Assembly: GCA_012976225.1 (NCBI GenBank)
Contig: JAAVVG010000018.1
Location: forward strand, 62,001-126,000
DNA: 64,000 bases
Direction: 5' to 3'
Source: Golubevia sp. BC0850
Taxonomy: Eukaryota; Basidiomycota; Exobasidiomycetes; Golubeviales; Golubeviaceae
This document shows, one piece after another, positions 34,899 through 45,698 of the stretch (position 1 is its first letter; every line of letters starts with the position of its first letter). A program made the position numbers and the translations under genes. The notes under the pieces were generated by a model that was not told the origin of the DNA, made no database searches, and saw only the letters and a program-made list of their open reading frames with translations.

Positions 34899-35002
34899 TT
34901 CAGCTACTTTTGTTCTCTTACGAGAAAACGTCATTATCTGTATACCAAGAGGCCACTTTGACGCTAAAAAATTATTCAATTCAATTCAATTCAATTCAAT
35001 TC
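34899..35002 (+). repeat. Dispersed ~100-bp repeat, copy A
   Basis: About 90% identical by eye to the reverse complement of 43326-43424. It shares a core running from CAGCTRCTTTTGTTCTCTTA to CCAAGAGGCCACTTTGACGC and ends in an (ATTCA)n run. It lies immediately upstream of the GRC3 start and is partly in frame with it. Read on the minus strand the core resembles the 5' half of a threonine tRNA; see findings. Confidence 0.75.
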
Positions 35003-35067
35003 TTGACATTAACAACTCCACTCCACCGGACCTCACTTTTCAAGATGATTTCCAATTCTCCTTCTCG

Positions 35068-38000
35068 ATGAATCAAAGCTTTTCAAGTCCAAGTTCATCT
35101 AACTGTGCACCCCTGAGTGCTATAGCTGCTAGAAGAGCTAGAGCATCTGCAGCATCTGCAGCATCATCATCATCCTCAGCCATACCTGAATCTACTTCTT
35201 CTGTTCCAATCGGTTCTACTCCTTCTTCTTCTACTTCTACTCCGATCTCCAAATCTAAGAGCCTTAACAGCTCCAAAGGTCATTCAAGTTCAAAGACGAA
35301 CTCACTCAAGAAGGGTCAACTAGCATTTGCTCCATCTTCTTCATCATCTTCACCTTCTCATTCCAGTTTGAATCAACAATCTTCTTCCCCTTCTACATTT
35401 CCTTCAGCTTCAAAAGCCAAAGGTAAAGCCAAAGCTAAACCCAAATCTAGAACTCAATCCTCAGAGAGTCACTCCTTTCAATCTCCACTTGGATCTGAAG
35501 TTGCCTCTCGACTTTCCTCTCAACTGGAACTGAATCAACATGGAGATAGCAGTAGTGATGAACAAGATCCAGAACCAGGTTCATTCTCAAGAGCAAAGTA
35601 TTCTGCTTCGAGTTCTTTGACTAGTCTTTTCAAGTCAAACAAACCTTCTGGTTCTACTTCAAGTGCAAAGGTCTCTTCCAATCAGGAAGCAGCTTCTGCT
35701 TCTAAGAGATACAATGGGGTCTACAGTACCTTCACTCCTAGATGGTCAGATGATTTGGGAGCTAAAGATTGGAAAAGGCGGAAGAGGAACGTAGCTAGAT
35801 GGAATGGGGTTGGGGTTGGGGTTCGAGAGGGGGAGGGAGAGGGAGAGATGGGTCAAGAGAGAACAGAAGGAGTCGTTTGTGGGTTGATGGAAGATGAGGT
35901 GAGTTTTAAGATAGCACTTTGACCAGATTTATTAACACGATGAGAAAGGTCTCAATCAGCTAGGAAATAGAGCAAGAAATCTCTTGCGAAGTAAAAGGAA
36001 GATTGAATGCTTCTAGCTTATACTTTTGAGAAGTGGCTGGAGCCCACTGCTATCCAGACACCAATGTCCAATACTATTTACGGAGATTCTCTTGTTACAA
36101 CGTTCTTTCAGACCAAACAGTCGACATGTTGGAACCTTGACTGACGCCCTCTCTCTGCCTCTCTCCCTCATTCCTTTATTACTTTCTCATCTCACTCTCC
36201 ATCTCACTGTCCACTCCAAACTTCAATGATCTCTGTATCTCTTCCTCACATCTTCTCTCACAGACCCTCATTTCAGTAGGCATGTATTCGATCCAAGTCC
36301 TATCAGGTTCAATCCTACTCAACAATTCCCTCATAAGTGCGTCTTCTTCAAATCGATTTAGAGTAGTTCTAGCTCCTACAACTTCACCTTTGCCGACAAT
36401 TAGATGCATCTCCACTCCTCAAGCTATCAACATCCATTCAATGTCACCCGACCCTCTCCCGTCAACTTCAATCAACACTCTAAATCTACTAGATTCCTCT
36501 CATTTCACCTCTACGATTCTCATCAAATCTCTACCCTCTTCAACCCTTAACCTCAACTCCATTGGAAAGGTCTGTTCATTAGCTGGATTGAACCCTTTCT
36601 CTCTCCTAACTTCAAATCCCTCCAATTGTTCAACTCCCAACCAATCTGATTCTGAAAGTTCTCCTTCTTCAACAACTTGGAATCCGAATTTACCAGGTTT
36701 TCATCCGATTTTCACTCCAATATCAAACCTGTCGACTTTGTCTATTCCTTCAAATTGGAAACTGGCTTTGAACTCGATAGAAAGATCTTTGAAAGAAGAA
36801 ATTGAAGTTGAACCTTCTATTTCTAAACCTGGGTTGTTTGTTCCTACTCATCAAGTCTCAACTCCCTTTGGTCAGAAATGTAAAGGCGAAACTGTGGTTC
36901 TGATTAGAGGCCCAAAGAGAGTGGGGAAATCTACTTTGGCTAGACTGGGGTTGGAAAGGGTTCTAGCTATTGGTAGTGAAGCGGAGACGCTCAGTGAGGA
37001 CAAGAAAAGCAAAAGGCGGAAAGGTTTCAAAGCTGGCTTCTTAGAGTTGGACGTTGGTCAACCAGAATTTGGACCTCCTGGAATGATAGGACTTCATCTG
37101 TTTGGTAACGAAGCTCTGGCGTCAGAAGGGAACAGACAAAAGACTTCAAATTCAACTTATCCCTCAATTTCGCCGAATTGGAGCTCAGCTAGGATTCCGT
37201 TGAAAGGTCACTTCATTGGTGATATCACTCCTAGAGATGATCCTTCTACTTATTTGGAAAGCATTAATGATCTGATGGAAACGTTTAGAGGTTTAACGAG
37301 AGAGGTCGAAGAATCTTCAGAAGAAGGAGAAGCCGAACCAATTCCATTGATCATTAATACCTGTGGGTGGACTAAAGGTTTAGGAGCAGATTTACTTTCC
37401 CAGATCGAATTCATTACGAAACCTTCTCATATCTTCTCTCTGGATACTGAGCTCAGTTCACTTGGAGAACAAGAAGTTCCAATAGTTAAGCCGGTTAGAG
37501 CTGAACCCTACCGGGATGAAATGGGTCAACTTAGAGATTTAGGTCCTCTGATCTTCAACTTAGAAGGTTTTGGAAGCCCAGGAAAATCCAATGGACAAGA
37601 TTTAAGTGCCTCTGCATCTTCAAAAAAGATCAACGCTTCTGATAATCGATCACTTTCTTTAATGAGTTATTTTCATTCGAGTTGTCTTCCTAATTATAGA
37701 TCCACTGCTCCACCATCTTGGGATTTCTCTTTACCGCTTTTAGCTCAAAGGCCTTATATCATCGATGTGGATCAAGGATTGAAAGGTGGCTTACATGTTT
37801 TAGATTTTGGTTCTAAGGTTGAAAATCGGCTGAAATTAGCTGCTTTGGATGGTAGTGTAGTTGGGATTGTTCTATGTCAAGATGAACCTCAAGATGAAGA
37901 AATGGAACTTCAAATTGAGGAACAAACAGAATCTACCAAAAAATGGAGGACCTCATTAAGTAAGCCTCTACCCAGCCTTTATTTTTCAACTTGCTTAGGT

Positions 38001-38387
38001 CTTGGAATAGTAAGATCTATCGATTTATCTAACAATCAAATCCATCTTCTAACTCCAATTTCTTTGGATTCTCTTCCCACTTCAAGATCTCCGCGAATAG
38101 CTTTAATAAAAGGGGCTTTAGATTTACCTATTTGGGGCTCTTTGGATTTCAAAGGTGTGAAAGCAAGTACTAATGGTAGTCTTTCGAAGAAAACCTATCA
38201 GAAGGAAGGATTCGCTGGAGTTGAGGTTGAGAGAGTACCTTATCTGGAATGGCCGTTAGAACCTCAGGGGTTTGGTAATGGTGGGGGAGATGATGGAGAG
38301 GGAACAAGTGAAGGAAATGGACTGCATGTCGTTGGGAACAAGAAGAGGAAAATCAGGAGGAATTTGATGAGGAGGGGTCAGGCGTAG
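35068..38387 (+). CDS. GRC3: Polynucleotide 5'-kinase GRC3 (Grc3/NOL9 family)
   Basis: Two exons (35068-35898 and 36264-38387) join in phase 0 to give 984 aa. The chosen start MNQSFSSPSS at 35068 follows the dispersed repeat; an in-frame ATG at 34894 would read through the repeat and is less likely. Residues 1-275 are a Ser-rich low-complexity region. The kinase core has a P-loop GPKRVGKST, the LDVGQPEFGPPG motif and INTCGWTKGLGADLL, all hallmarks of the Clp1/Grc3 family. Yeast Grc3 works with Las1 in the nucleolus, phosphorylating the 5' end of the cleaved ITS2 in 60S rRNA maturation. The C-terminus is basic (NKKRKIRRNLMRRG). Yeast Grc3 is 632 aa; the extra length is the N-terminal extension. 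Confidence 0.93.
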
Positions 38388-38658
38388 AGAGGGGGCGAGG
38401 GATCTTCAATTCCAATCCTTTTGACTTGACATTTTGTTTGTTCTTCGTGACTCGATCTATGATTTTAATGAACTAGAACCAAGGGATCTCGTTAGTTGGA
38501 GTCTCTCTCTCATTCTGGGGTCTTTCGTCTCGAGACGGTCGATCTTTCCAGCGGGGGTTTTCCGTTCTTCTCCTCTCTCTCAATCCCATCCATCACAGCG
38601 TCGGATTTATCCATCTGTTCAAAGCAAGACATCATTTGATGTACGTTACAAGTTCAAC

Positions 38659-38964
38659 ATGAGATCCATCAACGATGCCTTACCATCTGAACCTTTTCTC
38701 ACTACTTTCAAGAAGGTAGAAACTGGAGACATGGTTAAAGCTAAGGAGGTCTGTAAGCTCTGGTGGAATTTGATTGACGACAGCAGAATTTTCTGGAGAG
38801 TCGTGAATCTTTCAGAGATCAGAGAGCAGGCCAGAAGAGATTCCAGTAGTTGTAGATCAGTTCGACGAGAACAGCGGATCAACTTTGGACTACAATCTGC
38901 CATTCAAAGAAATCACAAACACAAGAAAAACTACCTTCTACAAAAGCATACAATTATCTTCTGA
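38659..38964 (+). pseudogene. Decayed F-box gene, copy 2
   Basis: An ATG at 38659 opens MRSINDALPSEPFLTTFKKV, then VKAKEVCKLWWNLIDDSRIF and WRVVNLSEI, clearly paralogous to the piece at 20615. After about residue 56 the likely continuation (PEEIPVVVDQFDENSGS, from 38831) is in the +2 frame relative to the start, so a frame change has occurred. The relic runs into the 3' end of the minus-strand coiled-coil gene. Only the F-box-like N-terminus survives. Confidence 0.55.
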
Positions 38965-40945
38965 CAACAGGGCTTCCCAAATCCACAAACTCTCCCCTCG
39001 CAATTTCCCTAGCTCTCTCATGAGATCTTAAAAGATGACCTATCCCAATTGACACGTCTTGAGGTAAAGGAGGTCTACCAATACTCGAAGGAGTCAGAGA
39101 AGCTCTCATAGTTGATGGAGTTGAAGGTGGATCTAAATCTGAAGATTCAGGTGAAAAGCGGCTTGGAGTAGTATCAGATCGAGGTTCTTGAAACCCATGA
39201 TCTTGGGAAGTGGATGCAACCGAACTTGGAGAGGAGTTCTTGAACATACCAGATTTCCAGTTTGGAATCTCTAATTTCGCCTTTGCTTGTTGACTACCAA
39301 TTTCATGTTCCACCTCTTCTCTCAGTTTTCTTTCTCTCTCCAACTTTTTCATTAGATTCACCTTTCCTCCAACCTCTTTCCAACCTTCATCTTTTCTCCT
39401 AGCTTTCAAATCTCCATTTAAAAAGGCTAGAGTTTTCAGCCTCTCTTCGTTTTTAGTTCTTCTTGCTTGTTCTTTCCTAATGATCGCATGGATTTGAGAT
39501 CTAGAAGGAGTTGCAAAAGGTTGAGGAGATAAGAAACCACTTGGATTTCGTTTTGAAGATAATTGTTGAAGAGTTTGAGATCTTGAGAGGTGAATCGAAG
39601 GTGAGAGATTAAGATTTGATTGTTGAAAGTGATGGATTGGAGTCGACAATTGATTCGACAACTGATTCGGGGATCGACTGAATTGAGGACTTGATTTGGG
39701 TTTGATTCTAATTCTTCTGGGCGGAGTTCTACCTGGCGAGGTCACTTTGAAAGTTTCCATTCTTCGTTGAGTGTCTTGTTTTTCAGTACTTCCTGAGTTT
39801 CTTGTACGTCTGCGTGGAGAGGAAGTGGAAGCTAAATCTCTAGGAGGAGTTGATACCGGAATCCGTTTCCCTCTGGAAGGTGACAAGATGACGTTTGGAT
39901 TCTTCCCAAATAGCTTGTTTTGGCCTCTGAAAAGTGATAAGAGCCTTTGACGGGTATTTAGAGGCTTCGGAAGTTGAGGTTCTATATCATTTGCGAGGTT
40001 GGAAGTTGAGAACAGCTTTTGTTGAGAGGTTGGGAAAGCAATGGAATTTTGAATAGAAGCTGGTGGGGGTTGAGACCTGACTCGTTTGGGAATGATTCGT
40101 AGAGTGGAAAATTGCAGAGAACAAGAGTAGCAAAAGTTAGAACTCTGATCGAGGTGTTCTCGAACAACCACAATGCCTTTCTGAATCGAGGTCAACATCT
40201 TTTCATCAAACACTCACCCCTTCTTCGAAGACACCGCCTTCTCCTTCTCCTTTCCCTTGGATTTTCTCGATCCCCAGAACGATCGATCTTTCACAGGTTT
40301 TCCCTCCACTCCTACTGAAGGAATTTTTTGGTCTGAGAGATCTGTAACCTCGGTCTTTTCTACCTCTCCTTCTTTAACGCCCTCACTTCCCATTCCTAAC
40401 TCTTCAAGAAGCCCAACCCTTCTCAACGAGAGGTTCTCCTGTTCCTTCTGTCGATAAGCAGAAGAGTCGTTTTCCAACTCGTCAAGTTTAATCCTTTGAT
40501 TGGGAGTAGAAGAAGTTGAACCTTGATGGTTGAAAGGCTTCTCTCTACTAGGGGTGTAAAGCTCGTTCGAAACTGTAAGATTTGAACTAGGAACCTCCAA
40601 AAGATTAGATCTGATAGAAGATAAATTTCTTGAGATTTCAGGAGCTGAATTCAAAGAATCTAAGAAAGAGATTTCAAGAAAGGAGTCGGATTGTCTCGAG
40701 TTTGGATTTGAATTTGATTGACTTTGGTTCGATGTTCCCTGAATGGCGAGAGGTGGGTTCATTTCATGAGCGTAATCCCTTTTCCAGTCATCTTCATTTG
40801 GGCCTAAAATTTCTTTGCCTGCCCTAAGTAAATCTACTTCTTTTGACATCCCTTGATCTCCATCTTTGCCCCTCACTCCATTCTCATCTTTAGATTCTCT
40901 ATTTTTAGGAAAATTAAAATGTTTGGACAACGACATTGAATTCAT
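38954..40945 (-). CDS. Disordered coiled-coil protein of unknown function
   Basis: Two exons (40945-40218 and 40076-38954) join in phase 2 (GG|G) to give 616 aa from the ATG at 40945. The protein is mostly disordered, rich in Ser, Pro, Arg and Asn. It has a basic TP/SP-rich middle (TSPGRTPPRRIRIKPKSSPQ) and a charged coiled coil near 440-500 (VNLMKKLERERKLREEVEHE). Repeated SP and TP sites suggest cyclin-dependent phosphorylation (inference). The architecture recalls fungal spindle-pole-body or septation scaffolds, but I recognise no specific family. The same frame continues 5' of the ATG to an in-frame TGA and then another ATG at 41131; see findings. Confidence 0.65.
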
Positions 40946-41796
40946 GGTTCTCTTATGTTTAAGTGTTGGTCTATTAATATCTTCTGTCGATTTGGAACTC
41001 TGACCAACGTTCTGATCTTGATAGTGACCCTTGAACTTAGGAGGAGAAGTTTGTAAATCGATAAAAGGAATCCTGGGAGCTGATGGAGGATCGTTATTAC
41101 CAGATCATTTTATTGAACCTTGCCTTGCCATAGTTGGAGGGAGGATAGCATTCTTTGGGACTGATTTATTCCTTCGATGAATGTGATGACTTTGCTTATG
41201 AAGAGAAATTTAGAACCTGTTTCTCGCATATTCTCAAACACAGCTAAAAATTCAAGTAGGGGAACAAACTCAGGAAATGAGAGTCCTCAAGGACTCGCAC
41301 CCCTTGCTTTCCTCGACGCGAGTCCTCTCCTTCCTCACACGTGACCTTCTAGCTGCACTCTGATCGACTCACCAGTTAACCTCAAAAGTGAAGTGATAAG
41401 TCGTCAAAGCTCGCTGGAACGTTCCCACAGCTCCCACTTTTTGAGTCTAGCTTCAACCCAAGACCTGAAATCAGAGATGAAGGGAAATGATCTTCGAATG
41501 AACGAACACAGTCCATAGACTGGCATTCCAATTGGTTTCTAGGTAAAAATAAAATTTCAGTAGCTTTTATCTGATGAAAAGACCGGCGGAAAGAGAGATC
41601 AAGGTCTTCTGATTAGGTGGAGACATGTCTGCACCTCACAAAGATCAAGTTGGTTCGGAATGAGTATGCATTAATTTTGGAATGGTGTTTAGTACGTGTG
41701 AGATTGCTGACTATAGTACAGGAGAAGAAAGATGGAGCTTGAGAGATTGAAAAAGTATCCGGAAAATGATTCACGTCAAGGACTGGGGAAGAAGGG
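40946..41796. other. Upstream region of the coiled-coil gene and 3' region of the MCH1-like gene
   Basis: 41105-40946 on the minus strand is an open in-frame extension of the coiled-coil gene that lacks its own ATG. The rest shows no gene. Confidence 0.5.
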
Positions 41797-44135
41797 CTAC
41801 AAAAACTGCCTCCATTTCCTCCACAGTTGAATGACAGGCCCTAAGGCAACTAGAAGACTCAAAGAAGCAAAGATGAAGCTTGGTCTGAAGCATTGAGCTC
41901 CATAACAGATTCCAGCTTTGTCGTCAGCGTCTTTGAGATTTGGGTCCACATCGTTTGAGGCGACGTAGTCTGAGACAGTAGCATAGAGAAGAGAATAGGA
42001 GAGTGACCCTGTAGAATGGACGGGAGAGCAGACAGAGGAGAAGGGCATGTGGGCCAACATAAGTGAAAAATTCTTTTAGAATCGGTCCGAACAAAATGTA
42101 GAGTATCTCCTTTGCAGTGAACTCACCTGCTGCGCAAGCGTAGCTAGCCAGACCCCAATTTCTTCCGAAGTGAGCAATTCCGTAAGCAGTCGCCATGATC
42201 TGACAGTGGCAAGCCAAGAAGAAGGTCAGAAAGTCTTTTACAGAAATCAAAGACAACATTCTGAAGACTCACCGATGGTACCAAAGCGAACACCAGCCCA
42301 TAACCAGTACCAGTAAGGATACTGATGATCGGAAGTTGATCAGTCGATTCTAACTTGAAGGCAGTGTAAGAGAATGAAACGAAAAGACCAAGCATGGCCA
42401 CCAGAATCAAAGTCATTCTTGAGAGACTAATATGATCTGGAACCTTCCCTTTGGTAAGGAGTAGTTTGAAATGACCGAAAGATGTCGATTGTGAAGATCT
42501 CGAATGGGAAGGAAGATCCTGAGTTGAAGTTGAAGTCTTGATTCTTGAAGGAGAGAGTAAATCCGAAGCTAAGCCTGCACCCAATCTAGCCAGCGTGTTT
42601 GATATTGCTAGAAGGGAAACTTGAGCTGATCTGATTCTTAATGCTTCACCTCCAAGTTTGGGTCCAGGATCTAGATGAGAGGAAGAATCGGATTTGAAGG
42701 CGATTAAGACTCCTTGACGAATTGCTTCTGAGAGAGTAGAGCCTTGATCCTTTCCACCTAGGCTTCCAAGAAGTGAGACAGTCATACTTCCAACACTACT
42801 CATGACCATTTCTGATCCTCCCACCGCTACGAAGAGAAGGAGAGACAGTGTCCAGAAGGAGGGCGTTTGTAGGAAGTTTTTTAGAGAAGGACCTTTGGGG
42901 ACTCCTGGTAGTAGAGGTATCGTTGAGACTTCTGCTTCCGAACCGGTAGATCTTGAGGAAAGTAGAGGCGTTTCTTCTGATGCTGGAAGATTGTTTGCCT
43001 GAGTTGGCTGTGCTGAGATGTTTGACGGATCTGGAGGATTTCCAATTTTCATCAGTAGAGCTGAGATGATGTTGACTATGAATAGGAGAGTTCCAAGGAA
43101 GGTAAGAAAAGATGGTGTGTTGAGTTCTCCGGACTCGGGATCCACAAAGAATTCAGTTCCAATCCAAGAGAGGAAGAGAGATGATAGCGAAAAGAGAGTT
43201 AGAGGAATTGAAATGGCTAGACCTGGAGTTGAAGGAAAGAGTCTAGTTGATGCTATGACAGCAGAGAAGTAGCTGGCAGATATTATGGAGAAAGACAGGA
43301 TAAGGTCTGTCAGCGATTGAAGGAAAATTGAATTGAATTGAATTAAGTCATTTTTTTTGCGTCAAAGTGGCCTCTTGGTGTAGAGATAATGACGTGTCCT
43401 CGTAAGAGAACAAAAGCAGCTGAAGGGGAGATGTCAAAAGAAGAGGGTTGTCTCTCACCTTGCAGCTACACCTGCTCCAACGAGAACGAAATACGCTGAC
43501 ATGGCAACGAACCCGCTTGGAGAATGCCAGCTCTGTAGATTATGAAGGTCTTGACCAGCTTCCAACATTTTAATGGCTGTCGAGTCGGCGTGACTCATGA
43601 GGAGATAACCAGTTCCGAATAGGAGAGAAGCTGACACGCAGAGGAGGTTTGGCCCAAATCGATCTGCTAAGGCTCCCCAGATTGCTGCTGAGATGTATTC
43701 TCCAAGGACTGCGCCCGACCTGGATAGAGGAGAGGCGGGAGAGGTCAGTCGAAGGTGGAGAGATGGGATAAGGTGGAGAGATGGAATGGTCTCCCTTCCG
43801 CTCTGTGCTCTAAGGCTCTCTCTGTCATTCCCGAATCATTTCGAGTACAATTTGAGGTCCATGAACGCGTACCGACCCAATATAGCTCAGTCAAGCTCTC
43901 CCATGGTGGATGACTTTCCTTATCACCAGCTGATCTGCTCTGTTCAGTCTCTTGAAACTCACCAGATAGTGTTTGTCTGGGTCAGACTCAATCCCAAATC
44001 CCTAGTTAGACTTGGACCAAAGATTGGGAAACAAAAGATTGAACCAGCTGTGAGAGAGGTTGCTAAGATGCAGCTGGAGGTGATGAAGATATCGAGATTG
44101 GTCAAACCTCTTGCATCTCGCTTGAGCGAATTCAT
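41797..44135 (-). CDS. MFS transporter, MCH1-like
   Basis: Five exons (44135-43963, 43719-43459, 43272-42273, 42199-42127, 42008-41797) give 572 aa. The N-terminus after a short polar lead reads TAGSIFCFPIFGPSLTRDLG, then a motif-A-like region after TM2 (GALADRFGPNLL). A long central loop (EETPLLSSRSTGSEAE) separates the two six-helix halves. The second half begins with LQTPSFWTLSLLLFVAVGGS and contains SNTLARLGAGLASDLL and GIAHFGRNWG. This matches fungal Mch1-like (Nodulin-like/MFS) transporters, named for similarity to monocarboxylate permeases; the substrate is not established. Intron 2 contains copy B of the dispersed repeat. Confidence 0.85.
43326..43424 (-). repeat. Dispersed ~100-bp repeat, copy B, inside intron 2 of the MCH1-like gene
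   Basis: Inverted relative to copy A (34899-35002). On the plus strand it reads (AATTG)n, a T run, GCGTCAAAGTGGCCTCTTGG and TGTAGAGATAATGACGTG, ending in CAAAAGCAGCTGAA. It lies wholly between the donor at 43458 and the acceptor at 43273, so it does not touch coding sequence. Confidence 0.75.
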
Positions 44136-44483
44136 CTTCTACTGAAGGAAAGAGCGACTGAGTGGAAGCTGAAGATAATGAAGACTGGAATGAATCGAGT
44201 TTGTTTGTGTTGAAGTGATGTACGGATGGATGAATCGATGAAGTGATAACCAAAAAAAGTCCAAGCTGCAGCGCGGTCAGCAGTTGACTTTTCAAGCCCC
44301 CTAAATCTACCCCTTCTTTTTAAATCCCTCTTTTGAAACGATTTGTGGGCAATATGTGTAGAAGTGAAACTCGAGATGATGCGAGGCTGTGCCTATCTCG
44401 ACTCTTAACGCAGACGGAGAGATTGCAAGGCCTTTTTTCTGCCCAAGCTCCTCCTTCCGTAACATCTGCACCAATTCTTCCAA
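44136..44483. promoter_or_regulatory. Bidirectional upstream region of the MCH1-like and ABM genes
   Basis: 348 bp separate the divergent starts. No TATA box or repeat recognised. Confidence 0.4.
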
Positions 44484-45204
44484 ATGGTTTACACTCTAAG
44501 TAAGTAAGAATGTTGAACACCTTGAACTTTTCTTTCTTGATCCTGCATCAATCCAGTATTCGATTCAGCTCTCATCATCCCAAGGTTGAACGGAGTGTCT
44601 TTTCTTCTTCTTCAAATCTTCAACTTATCCTTCGATTCTCTCTTCTTCTTCTTCTTCCTTCTCCCCCTTCAGTCTGCCATGCTCAGGTATGCTTAGTTTT
44701 CTTTCCAGAATCACGCAGAGCCTTCACGAGTATGAATCAGCGGACTTTCAATGACCTCTTCGTTTTTTCTCCTTCTTCTACTCTCCCTCTGTATAGGTCA
44801 AGCCCGAATGCGTCGACAAAATGATCGCCAAATTACGTGAATCCACCAAAGTCTACTCTCAAGATCGTGAGACCATCTCTTGGCTAACTCACCAAGACGT
44901 GAATGATCCAACCAAGTTCGCAATCGTCGAGAGATTCGAAAAGGAATCTTCTCAGGAATATCATTTGAGCAACCCTTTCTGGGCGAAATGGAATCCAGAG
45001 GTCGAGGTTAGTAAACGAAACTGAAGTATCAGAATCGTGTGGAACATGTTTGAACGAGGCGATGCTGACAATCTGATCTTTTCTCTTCCCCCCCCCCTTT
45101 TTCTCTTTGTCTGTCTGTGCTTCCAATGGTGTCTTCTATTTTCTTCGTTGGAAAAGCCCTGGCTGGTCAAGCCGATCGAGGTGCTCCGTTTCAATGAGTT
45201 ATAG
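44484..45204 (+). CDS. ABM-domain (antibiotic biosynthesis monooxygenase-like) protein
   Basis: Four exons (44484-44499, 44673-44686, 44797-45006, 45157-45204) give 95 aa. The first two exons are only 16 and 14 nt, together encoding MVYTLICHAQ; they are supported by the conserved N-terminal strand of the family. The core VDKMIAKLRESTKVYSQDRE, TISWLTHQDVNDPTKFAIVE and FEKESSQEYHLSNPFW is a dimeric alpha/beta-barrel ABM domain, typically a cofactor-free monooxygenase. In this subfamily the ESSQEYHLxNPxW segment is conserved. Substrate unknown. No secondary-metabolite genes lie beside it. Confidence 0.85.
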
Positions 45205-45698
45205 TTCTTTGAACTCTGAACTTCAGTCCTAGCCCAAAAGGCTCTTTTCAATGTCCAAACTTCAAGCCTATCTTCTACCCTCAAATCAATGCCCAATCTA
45301 AGTCTCCAGCCATTCATTCAAATCGTTACATCATCGCGTGACATGTCGTGGTCACCAAAGTTTGAGAGAAACCTTCCGCTGCGGCTCAATTTTCGGATCA
45401 CTATTCGCATCAAGATTCATCGAGAGGTTCATTTCTCAAAAGGAGATAAAAGCATAGCTAAATAAAAGGGGGTAGGGTGGAAACAAGAAAACCTATCCCT
45501 GTATTTACAATTTCAAAACATTTCCCTTTCGCCTCATTGGTATCCAGCGTCGGATCGTTTCCCTTTCTCCCATCTAATCGCCATTCCTCCCAAGCCTTAG
45601 TCCCTCCCGGCGAAGCAAGATCAAACCCTCAGATCCAGCTTCTCACTCTCCTCAATGTCATCTATCCTCATCCCCAATCCTTGATTTCCTCCCAATCC
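45205..45698. other. Intergenic between convergent genes
   Basis: No gene seen. Holds the 3' ends of the ABM gene and the class I myosin gene. Confidence 0.6.

Noticed and set aside
34894-35067. Upstream in-frame ATG extending GRC3 by 58 residues
   Set aside because: The extension is translated from the dispersed repeat and its (ATTCA)n run, so the start at 35068 is preferred.
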